DNA of 64,000 bases, from NCBI RefSeq assembly GCF_000423625.1, contig NZ_AUII01000004.1, positions 1-64,000 on the forward strand, written 5' to 3'. The notes beneath the pieces were generated by a model. That model saw nothing but the letters and a program-made list of their open reading frames with translations, was not told the DNA's origin and searched no databases. The number at the start of each line of letters is the position of its first letter. Positions within the stretch are counted from its first letter, which is position 1. Made by a program: the position numbers and the translations under genes. Shown here piece by piece: positions 30,596-39,019 of the stretch. The DNA comes from Pseudonocardia asaccharolytica DSM 44247 = NBRC 16224 (GTDB lineage Bacteria > Actinomycetota > Actinomycetes > Mycobacteriales > Pseudonocardiaceae).

Positions 30596-32890
30596 ATGAC
30601 GAAACTGAGCACGATCCTGGACCAGATCGACGCGGGATCGATGCTCCTCCCGGAGTTCCAGCGCGGCTATGTCTGGAACCGCGACCAGGTCCGGGGGCTG
30701 ATGCGTTCGCTGTACCACGGCTATCCGGTGGGCGCGCTGCTCGTGTGGGAGACTGAGGGCACCGGCCAAGCCGTACGGGGAGGCGGCGCCGTGTCCGGTC
30801 CGAAGCAGTTGCTGCTCGACGGCCAGCAGCGGGTCACCACCCTTTACGGCATCGTGCGCGGACGGCCTCCGTCGTTCTTCGAAGGTGATCCCGAGGCGTT
30901 CGCGGGGCTGCGGTTCAACGTCGAGACCGAGGCGTTCCAGTTCCATGCGCCGGTGAAGATGAAGGACGACCCGCGCTGGGTCGACGTCACCGCGCTGTTC
31001 GTGGACGGCCCGGGGGAGACGTACGCGGTACTCTCCGCACATCCGGAGACGCGCGAGCGGTTCACCGACTACGTCGACCGGCTGCAGAAGGTCCGCAACA
31101 TCGTCGAGCGGGTCTTCCACATCGAGGCCATCACCGGCGTGGACAAGACCGTCGACGTCGTCGTCGACATCTTCAACCGGGTGAACTCCGGCGGCACCAA
31201 GCTCTCCAAGGGCGACCTGGCGCTCGCGCGGATCTGCTCGGAGTGGGGCGAGGCGCGCCCGACGATGCGGCGCAACCTCGATCGCTGGCGCGATGCCGGG
31301 TTCTCGTTCACCGCGGACTGGCTGCTGCGCAACGTCAATGCGGTCGCCACCGGCCGGGCGCCGTTCTCGGCACTGGAGGACGTGTCGGCGGCCGAGTTCC
31401 AGGATGCGTTGAACGCGACGCTGCACCACGTCGACCACTTCTTGCGGGATCTCGCCGTGGGTCGGCTGGGCCTGGACCACGACCGCGTCCTGATGGGGCG
31501 CTACGCCGTCCCGGTGATCTCCCGGCACCTGCACAACTGCGGCGGCCGGTTCGCCGACGGGGCGGAGGCCGACAAGGCTCTGTACTGGTATCTCCACGCC
31601 GGGCTGCGCGGCCGGTTCGCGGGCTCCACCGAGACGTTCCTGGCCAAGGACCTCGAGACCGTCGACAAGTCCGGGATCGACGGCGTGATCGCCACGCTGG
31701 CCCGCATCCGCAAGGGCAACATGGCGGTCGACGCGCAGGACTTCGAGGGCATCGGCCGTGGCTCGCGGTCCTACCCGCTGGTCTATCTGCTCGCCCGGGT
31801 CACCGGCGGGCAAGACCTGATCACCGGGCTCCCGCTGGGCTCGGACGCCTCCGCGGTCCAGGTGCACGAGATCTTCCCCAAGCCGGCGCTGAACAAGGCC
31901 GGCTACAGCCGCGCCGAGGTCAACCAGATCGCGAACTTCACCTTCGTCACCCCGTCGTCGGCGATGCAGTTCGCCGACCTGGACCCCGCGGTCTACCTCG
32001 GCTCGCTCGACCCCGCCACCTGCCGCTCCCAGTACATTCCCGAGGACCCCGCGCTCTGGCGGATCGAGAACTATCGCGAGTTCCTCGCCGCCCGTCGGGA
32101 GCTGCTCGCCGCCGCGGCGAACACGTTCCTCGACGAGCTGCTGGCCGGCAGCCGCCCGTGGGTCCGCCCGCTGGAGGCCATCGCCGTCTCCCCGGAGTCC
32201 GACGAGTCCGACGCCCGCGCGGCGCAGCTCAAGGCACTGGTCGAAGAGCTGGCCGGGATGGGCTACGCGCAGCCGGTGCTCGACACCGAGATCGCCGACC
32301 CGGACACCGGACGGCCGCTCGCGGTGGCCGAGGCGTTCTGGCCGGACGGGCTGCAGGTCGGGCAGGGCGCGCCGATCGTGCTGGAGCTGGATCCGGAGGA
32401 GGCGGATCTCCCGCGGCTGGCGGAGCTGGGCTGCGAGGTGTTCACCTCCGTGGATGCGCTGCGCGGCTATGCGCTGCGGCGCAGTGAGACGGCCTCGGGC
32501 GTGCGCGACGTCGCGGTCGGCGTCGTGGCTCCCGGGCTGGCACCCGAGGGCGCGGAGCCCACCGACCTGGACGAGCCCGCCGAGGCGAGCGGCCCGTTCG
32601 ACCGGGCCGTCCTGGAGGTGATCGAGCGCTGCCGCACCGAGCTGCGCTACAACCCGCGCTACTTCCGGGTGATGGTCACCCAGCACGGCGCGCTGGGCGC
32701 AGCGCGGCGGCTGCTCGCCGCACCGGCGGTGAGCGACGGGTTCGTGACGCTGTGGGAGCGGCAGCGGCTGGACCTGAGCGTCGAGTCGCTGGTGGTGGAC
32801 GAGCGCTTCGCGCACCTGTTCACCGAGGAGGAGCGGGAGACTGCGCGCAAGCGGCTCGCGGACTTCGGTTACGACCCGGTGCCGGAGTGA
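30596..32890 (+). CDS. DUF262 (GmrSD-like) protein, putative defence nuclease or NTPase
   Basis: A 764-residue protein with an N-terminal DUF262 domain. It begins LSTILDQIDAGSMLLPEFQRG, with YVWNRDQVRGLMRSLYHGYP next and the ParB-like catalytic signature LLLDGQQRVTTLYGI near residue 85; then FNRVNSGGTKLSKGDLALAR. This domain occurs in GmrS, SspE and BrxU, where it reads nucleotides and gates cleavage. I see no DUF1524 His-Asn-His nuclease domain. Instead the C-terminal third (about 510-764) has two DUF4357/restriction-accessory-like segments I cannot name. ATG 30596 follows GGGAGAG. Its 3' end overlaps the 3' end of the convergent sigma-factor gene by 22 bp. Location among DISARM and helicase genes supports a phage-defence role, which is an inference. 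Confidence 0.8.
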   Translation: MTKLSTILDQIDAGSMLLPEFQRGYVWNRDQVRGLMRSLYHGYPVGALLVWETEGTGQAVRGGGAVSGPKQLLLDGQQRVTTLYGIVRGRPPSFFEGDPEAFAGLRFNVETEAFQFHAPVKMKDDPRWVDVTALFVDGPGETYAVLSAHPETRERFTDYVDRLQKVRNIVERVFHIEAITGVDKTVDVVVDIFNRVNSGGTKLSKGDLALARICSEWGEARPTMRRNLDRWRDAGFSFTADWLLRNVNAVATGRAPFSALEDVSAAEFQDALNATLHHVDHFLRDLAVGRLGLDHDRVLMGRYAVPVISRHLHNCGGRFADGAEADKALYWYLHAGLRGRFAGSTETFLAKDLETVDKSGIDGVIATLARIRKGNMAVDAQDFEGIGRGSRSYPLVYLLARVTGGQDLITGLPLGSDASAVQVHEIFPKPALNKAGYSRAEVNQIANFTFVTPSSAMQFADLDPAVYLGSLDPATCRSQYIPEDPALWRIENYREFLAARRELLAAAANTFLDELLAGSRPWVRPLEAIAVSPESDESDARAAQLKALVEELAGMGYAQPVLDTEIADPDTGRPLAVAEAFWPDGLQVGQGAPIVLELDPEEADLPRLAELGCEVFTSVDALRGYALRRSETASGVRDVAVGVVAPGLAPEGAEPTDLDEPAEASGPFDRAVLEVIERCRTELRYNPRYFRVMVTQHGALGAARRLLAAPAVSDGFVTLWERQRLDLSVESLVVDERFAHLFTEEERETARKRLADFGYDPVPE

Positions 32891-34266
32891 CGGCCGTCTT
32901 CGGAGCCAGGGATGCATCGTAGTTCGCGAAGCCTATGAACGAGCTTCTTGAGTGCCTTGGACTCGATCTGCCGGATCCGTTCCCGTGTCAGTCTGAGCTC
33001 GTTTCCGATGGCCTCAAGGGTCTGCGGTTCACTACCGTGGAATCCGAACCGTCGAACGAGTACCAGTGTTTCGCGCCCTGAGCATTCTGCGAATGCTGAA
33101 CGAATATCGTCCGGGGTCAGTCCCCACAGGTTCGGAGTGTGGTCGTGGTGGTAGCGGTCAGCCAGTCCGTGGACCTCTTCCTCGCCCAACTCGTCAAGGA
33201 CGACGTCGAACGGCACGGTGGAGGGGAGGCCGTGCAGGAGTATCTCGACATCCGCGACGGGCATGCCCGATTCGGCCGCGACCGCGGTGGTTGTGACCGG
33301 ACGGCCATCTTGCTCCAGTCGTCGGACAGCACCCAGCGCCTTGTCCAGATTCTCGACCACGTGTACCGGATATCGGATGGTCCGCGACTGGTCCGCGATG
33401 GCGCGCGTCATGGCCTGCCGGATCCACCAGGTCGCATACGTGGAGAACTTGGTCTCCTGCTGATGGTCGAACTTCTGCACCGCCCGGATGAGCCCAAGGT
33501 TTCCCTCCTGCACGAGATCGAGAAGGCCAAGACCCCGACCTTGATATTTCCAGGCGATCGACACCACGAGGCGGAGATTGGCGCGCAGAAAGATGGCGAA
33601 CGCTTTCCTGCCCTGGTCCACCAGCTCCCGTAGATCGTGTCGCTCGCTGGAGGACAGCTCGGAACACACCATACGCTCCTGGGCCAGGACGCCCGCTTCA
33701 ATCTGCCGTGCGAGCAGCCCTTCCTCGGTAGCGGTCAGCAGCGGGTACCGGGCGGCCTGCGAGCGATACACCGCCAGGATGTCCAGGGCTGGCGGATCTT
33801 CGTCCGGGTCGTCGTCCGTGTCGTCCGGTTCCGGCCGGCTGGGCTCCACCGCGGTGGCACCGCGATCGTGGTGCATCGCAGGAACGGGAACGGCGGGACC
33901 GATGGGTCCCAGCCCGAGGTGGGCGAGTGAGATCTCGGAGGTGTCGAGCTCCTCGTCTCCGCGCAGCAACCGCACGCCTGTCCGGGGTTCGGTGCGAGCA
34001 GGCTCGGGGCGACCGAGCGGCGATCGGTGAGCCGCCTGCGCTGCCGCCTCGGCCAGTACCGGGGGGAGACCGACCCCGATCTCGGCGAGCTCACGCAGCA
34101 GCAGCGCGATCTCCGCAGGAGGGAGGCCGTGCACCTGCACCACCGTCGAGATCATCGGGAACGACAGCGGCCGGCGCCCTGCGGCCACCGTGAGTGCGTG
34201 CAAGGCCGCTCGGCGGGCGTGGGGGACGGGCAGGCCGGCCTCGTCAGCGGCTGGGACCGGTACCAC
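32869..34266 (-). CDS. Sigma-70-family factor with a novel N-terminal extension
   Basis: A 465-residue primary-type sigma factor. Region 1.2-like [17 protein letters not shown] begins near residue 175; region 2 contains [34 protein letters not shown] and [19 protein letters not shown] (promoter melting and -10 recognition, near 232-285); region 3 follows; region 4.2 is [20 protein letters not shown] (near 425). The first 170 residues, including a long acidic run ([12 protein letters not shown]), are unlike housekeeping sigma factors. GTG 34266 follows GGAGGAGAGGG and overlaps the helicase stop by 23 bp, so the two are coupled. Base composition is low for the window (33/60 GC at 33541-33600). 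A sigma factor cotranscribed with a DUF1998 helicase is unusual; it may switch on the defence genes themselves or serve within the complex. Confidence 0.88.
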   Translation of the reverse strand: MVPVPAADEAGLPVPHARRAALHALTVAAGRRPLSFPMISTVVQVHGLPPAEIALLLRELAEIGVGLPPVLAEAAAQAAHRSPLGRPEPARTEPRTGVRLLRGDEELDTSEISLAHLGLGPIGPAVPVPAMHHDRGATAVEPSRPEPDDTDDDPDEDPPALDILAVYRSQAARYPLLTATEEGLLARQIEAGVLAQERMVCSELSSSERHDLRELVDQGRKAFAIFLRANLRLVVSIAWKYQGRGLGLLDLVQEGNLGLIRAVQKFDHQQETKFSTYATWWIRQAMTRAIADQSRTIRYPVHVVENLDKALGAVRRLEQDGRPVTTTAVAAESGMPVADVEILLHGLPSTVPFDVVLDELGEEEVHGLADRYHHDHTPNLWGLTPDDIRSAFAECSGRETLVLVRRFGFHGSEPQTLEAIGNELRLTRERIRQIESKALKKLVHRLRELRCIPGSEDGRHSGTGS

Positions 34267-37200
34267 CGGCGACCCTCTCCTCCGGCAGGGGGACGAGCCG
34301 GCCCAGCAGGTCGAGCGCGGCGCGCCGGGACAGTTCCTCGTGATAGCGCTGGTTGCGATAGGCCCGGAGACAGCCGTAGCAACTCGTCTCCGCGCCGCAC
34401 TCGCACTGCGCGACGTGGGTGACCGCGGCGGCGACGACCTCGGTGAGGTGGTCCGCGACCCGCAGCGTGTTCCCCGCTCCACCCGGGGTCGTGTCGAACA
34501 GCACGAGCGAGGGCATGCCGTCGGCTCCACGGTGCACCGTCCCGTCGATGTCGTCCCGACTGATCTCCAGGGTCAGAGCGGCACCTTCGAGGAGCGCGTA
34601 GACGGCGGAGCGCAGGTGAGCCGGCGTGGCGCCGGCGGCGACTATGGGGTCGAAGAGAAGCTGGATGAAGTCGGTCTGGTAGCTGTGCGCGAGCGAGTGA
34701 ATCTGCAGCGGTCCCCGGCAGGCCCCGTCCCGGAGCAGGTGCTTGTGCTCGGTGGTCCGCTTGGCGATCGCGGAGGTTCCCCAGCCGCACCACTGACAGA
34801 GGCGGAACCCGGCCCCGCCCGGGCCCTCGCTGATGACCACGAAGCTGCCCCTGGCACCTGCACGCCAGGTCAGCGTCTCCCCGGTCGGGAAGACCGCCTT
34901 CCCCTCCTCGACGTCGGCATGGGAGTCCACGATGTAGGTCGCCCCGGACCAGGTCCGGCGGGGTGCCTGCGTGGCACCTTGCCGTTCGCTGGTCGAGGCC
35001 ACGAAGCCGTAGGATGGCTCGATGTACGTTCGGGCGGTTCGGGTCTGGACGGCGCCACAGGCGGGGCACTCCGGGTCGGGCATCTCGACGTCCTCCCGAT
35101 AGTGCCCGCAGGACTCGCAGACGGTGTAGTATCGGTTGACCAGGTCCCGGCCGGGAAGCCGGTAGACCCCACCCGATGTCCACCGCAGCCCGCCGGCGAC
35201 GACCTGTGCCCCCGGGGCGTACTCGTTGATCGCGACGCTCAGATCCCGGGTGAGTTCCAGGACCCGGTCCCTTCCCCCGCCGGCGCGATCGGTCCGCAGC
35301 TCCACCGTGTCCACGGGGAAGCCGTACTTGGGCAGGACGTTGCGGGTGGCGAGATATCCGATGAGCGGCCGCTTCTGGAGGGTCCGGATGACCCGTTCGC
35401 ACTGCTCAGCCAGCGAGTACTTCTTGTCCCGCACGGCGGCCTCCTGGCGGGTCTCGAACGCCTCGACGTCCTGTTCGAGCTGGGCACCCGCATCGCGGAC
35501 CAGCCGCAGCAACTCCTCGACCCATCCGTCGTCGGCGACCCCGATCTCGTCCCGGACGGACTTGGGCAGGATCGCCTCGAGACTGGCCCGGACCGATCCT
35601 GGCACCTGCGCCAGGTACCGCTCGAGATGCTGCACGGGGCTGACCCAGTCCGGGGGTACCGGTTTCGGGGGAAGGAAGAACTCGCCCGCGTGGCGCCACG
35701 TCATATGGCGGTGCCGGGCCATCGTGCGGAAGAAGGCCGCCAGCGCGACGGAGTGCGCGTGCCGCCGGTCGATCCGGACGTTGTCGAGCGGGACGATCGG
35801 TGCGCGCATCTGGCCGGCGATCATCTTCTCCGGTTCGGTGAAGCGGGACAGGTCGTGGGACCGGCGCTGGGCATACGTCAGCACCAGCGCGGCGGAGTCC
35901 GAACGCCGCCCGGCCCGGCCGGCTCGCTGCACGTAGTTCGCGGTCGTGGGCGGCATGTTTCGCAGCACGACGGCCTGTAGCTCACCGACGTCGACACCGA
36001 GCTCGAAGGTCGTCGAACAAGACAGCGCGTTGACCTCGCCCCGGACGAACCGGCCCTGGATGTCGGCGGCCTTCTGGCTGGTCCACTGCGCGGTATGCTC
36101 CTGCACCCGCATCGGGACCGGCGACGACTCCAGGTAGAGGTGCCGGTAGTGGTCCCGCTCCGCCGAGGGCGTCGGGCGAGACCAGGGCTCGAGGCGGCCG
36201 TCGCAGCGCAGGGTGGGGCACACCGACCGCACCGAGACGCCGGCGAGGCGCCGGCACCGGTCGCAGCGAAAGAGCCGATCGTTCTCGGTGACGGCGCGCA
36301 ACCGGAACTTCCGGTGGTTGATCCGCCGGACCGGGCCGATCTTCGGGAAGGTGTCACACCGGAACCAGTTGCGGGGTCCGTCTCCGCCGATGTTCGGGTC
36401 GAGGTCCTGCCAGAGGTCATCGAGCAGCGCTCGGGGATCGGCGTCGCTGCCGAGCACCGTCAGCATCCGGGACAGGTAGTCGACGCGACGGTTCGTGCCG
36501 GTGGTCGGCAACCAGCTGAGCACCTTGTTTCTCCGCTCCGAACCGTTGCCCCGTACGTAGATGGGGCCGCGCCGCGGGGCGAAGGCCTCGTCGCCCGGGT
36601 CGACCTCGTCCGGCATGTCGATCGCGCCCTGGGCCCGCAGTGTCCGCATCAGCTCCTGCAACAGAGCCCAGCTTTCCTCTTCGCTCAGCCCGAGGGCGAG
36701 GAGGCGCCGGGGCGGCACCCAGCCCGGCCTACGATCAAGCTCGATGCGGAGCAGGCCGACACCTTCCAGTGACTGCCGGTCGTCGTAGCTGATGATCTCG
36801 TGGATCGTCCACAGCGCCGCGCGGCGCTTCCGTTCGCTCCGCGAGGCGTCCTCGTCGAACACGCGAGCGGCGCGTGCGATGCGCTCGGTGTAGTCGACGA
36901 GATCGTCGACCGTAGCCGGCTCGGACCCTTCGTCGTGAGCCCATCGGCCAAGCGCCATCGTGATCATTCGGCGATGGGACACCCGCTGGTGCGTGTCCTC
37001 CAGATACGGGGCGAAGTACGCCGCCATCTGACGGCTGTCGCTGAAGAACAGCAGTTTGCGGCCCTGACCCGGCAGGTCGGCCGCCGGCCCGGTCATGTCG
37101 GGCGGAAGGGATTGGTAGAGCGAGGTGCCGAGCACGGAGGCCGAGGCCTCGCTTCCGCTCTCGAGCAAGCGGATGAGCCGGTTGCCGCGGGCCCCACAGC

Positions 37201-38998
37201 CGGCGCAGAAGCCGAGTGACTCGGACTGCGAATCGATCAGGTGGACCGGACGCTGCTCGGTGCCGGGGCAGGCGTCGAACGTGCACTGCGTCGATGGATC
37301 GGGGTAGAGGCATCCGCACCCGACGCACAGATGGTGCCGGGCGCCGCCGGCGTCCTTGATGTCCTTGCCCTCGAGCAGCGCGTCGTCCTCGTCGTGTCCG
37401 GTGGGTCCGCCGGCTGCCGTTGCGGCGTCCTCGAGCAGGAGCCAGACATGCCGGCGGTCGATGCCGGCCCGCCACGGGACGTGCCTGGACACCGGGCCCG
37501 CTGGGTCGAGCGCGCCGTGCAGGTGGACAGCCCCGCACCGGCGGCACCCGCCGAGCTCGAAGACCACCCGCGCGCAGCGATCGCACTGTTCGCGACGGCT
37601 GAGCGACAGGTGTGGCTCGGCGCCGCCGAGGCAGCTGAACGCGCCTTCGGTCGCCCGGACGAACAGGTGGAACCGGGAGGAGAGGACCGGGGACCGGTCG
37701 GGGTTTCGGATCCGACCGGCCAGCCGGACGAGATCGGTCAGCGATGCGGTGGCCGTGGTGGCCGGTTCGTCGGTGAACAGCTCGGCTGCGACGTCGTCGA
37801 TCGGCCGTGGGCCGGAACGCAGTGCTGCACGTAGGCGGGAAATCCGGGCTTCGGATCGGAGTGCGTCGGGTGCGGTTCCGGGACCGTTCCAACCGTGGTC
37901 GCGGGCCAGGCCAGGAAGGACGGAGGCCGGATCAGGCTCGTCGACGAGTTCGGCATAGGCGGTGGGCGGCAGCGGACCCCAGACCGGCTCGTCGGGTACG
38001 GCGACGGGGACGGAGGTGACGAGGTCCTGCCGGCCGAGATCGTCGTCGTCCCAGGTGAACTCGAGCCCGAACAAGGCCGAGGCGAAGTCGGTGACGGCGC
38101 GGGGATCGCGATCGGCGCCCACGGTGGCGCTGGTCGCGATGGCCTGCAGCGCGTTGCCGGCGGCGACCCGGTCCGTCAGGCGGCGCAGCAGCATCGCGAG
38201 TTCGGCCCCCTTCGCGCCGTCGTACACGTGCGCCTCGTCGACGACGACGAAGCGCCAGCTTCCCGCGCTGTCGCCCTCGAACAGGTCCATGTCCTGCGGG
38301 CGGAGCAGCAGGTACTCGAGCATCGCGTAGTTCGTGAGCAGCAGATGCGGCGGTTCGGCTCGCATCGTCTGGCGGCTGAGCAGCTCGTTGGGCAGTCGGG
38401 GTTCGCCCGGGTTCAGCCGCTGGAACTCCTCCTCGGCCCTGCCCGGGTCCTCCTGGGTATCGCCGGTATAGCGGCCGAAGGTGATCTCCGGGGTGGCGGC
38501 AAGCAGTCGGCGGAGCCGCTTCATCTGGTCGTTGGCCAGGGCGTTCATCGGGTAGAGCAGCAGCGCGAGCACGCCCGGGCCGAGCGTGCCGGCCCTCGAC
38601 TCCTTCATGAGGTGCGCGAGGATCGGGAGCAGGAAGCATTCGGTCTTGCCGGACCCGGTCCCGGTCGCGACGACGATGTTGCGACCAGCGGAGACCTTCC
38701 GGATGGCTTGTTCCTGATGCCGATACAGCGGACGATCGGCGGGCAGCTCGGGGCCGGTCACGGCGAGGAAACCGGGGTCGAGCACGCCCTCGTCGATGAG
38801 CTGACGGATCGTGGTTCCGGGTGCGTAGGCCGGGCTGGCCTCGAGCAGCGGCCCCTTGCTCAGCAACGGGCTGGAGTCGATGGCCTCGTCGAGCGCCGCC
38901 GCCAACTGCGGGTCGCGCAACGGGAGTAGCGAGCGCAGGTAGCGGCGATAGGCCTCGACGATCTCTGTGCTGGTGGAGAGGGGGTCGAAGGTGGTCAT
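34244..38998 (-). CDS. Large DEAD/DEAH helicase with zinc clusters and DUF1998
   Basis: A 1584-residue superfamily 2 helicase. Domain 1 has YRHQEQAIRKV (Q motif), Walker A ATGTGSGKTECF (near 115) and VVDEAHVYDGAKG (DEAH, near 252). A Cys-rich middle follows: CDRCARVVFELGGCRRC (near 470), CVGCGCLYP (556) and CAGCGARG (598). Domain 2 has FELGVDVGELQAVVLRNMPP (near 1000) and [13 protein letters not shown] (motif VI, near 1023). The C-terminal DUF1998 contains SLAHSYQTDFIQLLFDP and the four-Cys cluster CECGAETSCYGCLRAYRNQ (near 1535). The build resembles DpdJ, MrfA and the helicase DruE of Druantia, all acting in DNA defence or repair. It starts 21 bp after the 975-aa gene with AGGAGGA as ribosome site and overlaps the sigma gene at its end. 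Confidence 0.88.
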   Translation of the reverse strand: MTTFDPLSTSTEIVEAYRRYLRSLLPLRDPQLAAALDEAIDSSPLLSKGPLLEASPAYAPGTTIRQLIDEGVLDPGFLAVTGPELPADRPLYRHQEQAIRKVSAGRNIVVATGTGSGKTECFLLPILAHLMKESRAGTLGPGVLALLLYPMNALANDQMKRLRRLLAATPEITFGRYTGDTQEDPGRAEEEFQRLNPGEPRLPNELLSRQTMRAEPPHLLLTNYAMLEYLLLRPQDMDLFEGDSAGSWRFVVVDEAHVYDGAKGAELAMLLRRLTDRVAAGNALQAIATSATVGADRDPRAVTDFASALFGLEFTWDDDDLGRQDLVTSVPVAVPDEPVWGPLPPTAYAELVDEPDPASVLPGLARDHGWNGPGTAPDALRSEARISRLRAALRSGPRPIDDVAAELFTDEPATTATASLTDLVRLAGRIRNPDRSPVLSSRFHLFVRATEGAFSCLGGAEPHLSLSRREQCDRCARVVFELGGCRRCGAVHLHGALDPAGPVSRHVPWRAGIDRRHVWLLLEDAATAAGGPTGHDEDDALLEGKDIKDAGGARHHLCVGCGCLYPDPSTQCTFDACPGTEQRPVHLIDSQSESLGFCAGCGARGNRLIRLLESGSEASASVLGTSLYQSLPPDMTGPAADLPGQGRKLLFFSDSRQMAAYFAPYLEDTHQRVSHRRMITMALGRWAHDEGSEPATVDDLVDYTERIARAARVFDEDASRSERKRRAALWTIHEIISYDDRQSLEGVGLLRIELDRRPGWVPPRRLLALGLSEEESWALLQELMRTLRAQGAIDMPDEVDPGDEAFAPRRGPIYVRGNGSERRNKVLSWLPTTGTNRRVDYLSRMLTVLGSDADPRALLDDLWQDLDPNIGGDGPRNWFRCDTFPKIGPVRRINHRKFRLRAVTENDRLFRCDRCRRLAGVSVRSVCPTLRCDGRLEPWSRPTPSAERDHYRHLYLESSPVPMRVQEHTAQWTSQKAADIQGRFVRGEVNALSCSTTFELGVDVGELQAVVLRNMPPTTANYVQRAGRAGRRSDSAALVLTYAQRRSHDLSRFTEPEKMIAGQMRAPIVPLDNVRIDRRHAHSVALAAFFRTMARHRHMTWRHAGEFFLPPKPVPPDWVSPVQHLERYLAQVPGSVRASLEAILPKSVRDEIGVADDGWVEELLRLVRDAGAQLEQDVEAFETRQEAAVRDKKYSLAEQCERVIRTLQKRPLIGYLATRNVLPKYGFPVDTVELRTDRAGGGRDRVLELTRDLSVAINEYAPGAQVVAGGLRWTSGGVYRLPGRDLVNRYYTVCESCGHYREDVEMPDPECPACGAVQTRTARTYIEPSYGFVASTSERQGATQAPRRTWSGATYIVDSHADVEEGKAVFPTGETLTWRAGARGSFVVISEGPGGAGFRLCQWCGWGTSAIAKRTTEHKHLLRDGACRGPLQIHSLAHSYQTDFIQLLFDPIVAAGATPAHLRSAVYALLEGAALTLEISRDDIDGTVHRGADGMPSLVLFDTTPGGAGNTLRVADHLTEVVAAAVTHVAQCECGAETSCYGCLRAYRNQRYHEELSRRAALDLLGRLVPLPEERVAGGTGPSR

Positions 38999-39019
38999 CG
39001 GGGTCCTCCTCGCTGCGGA

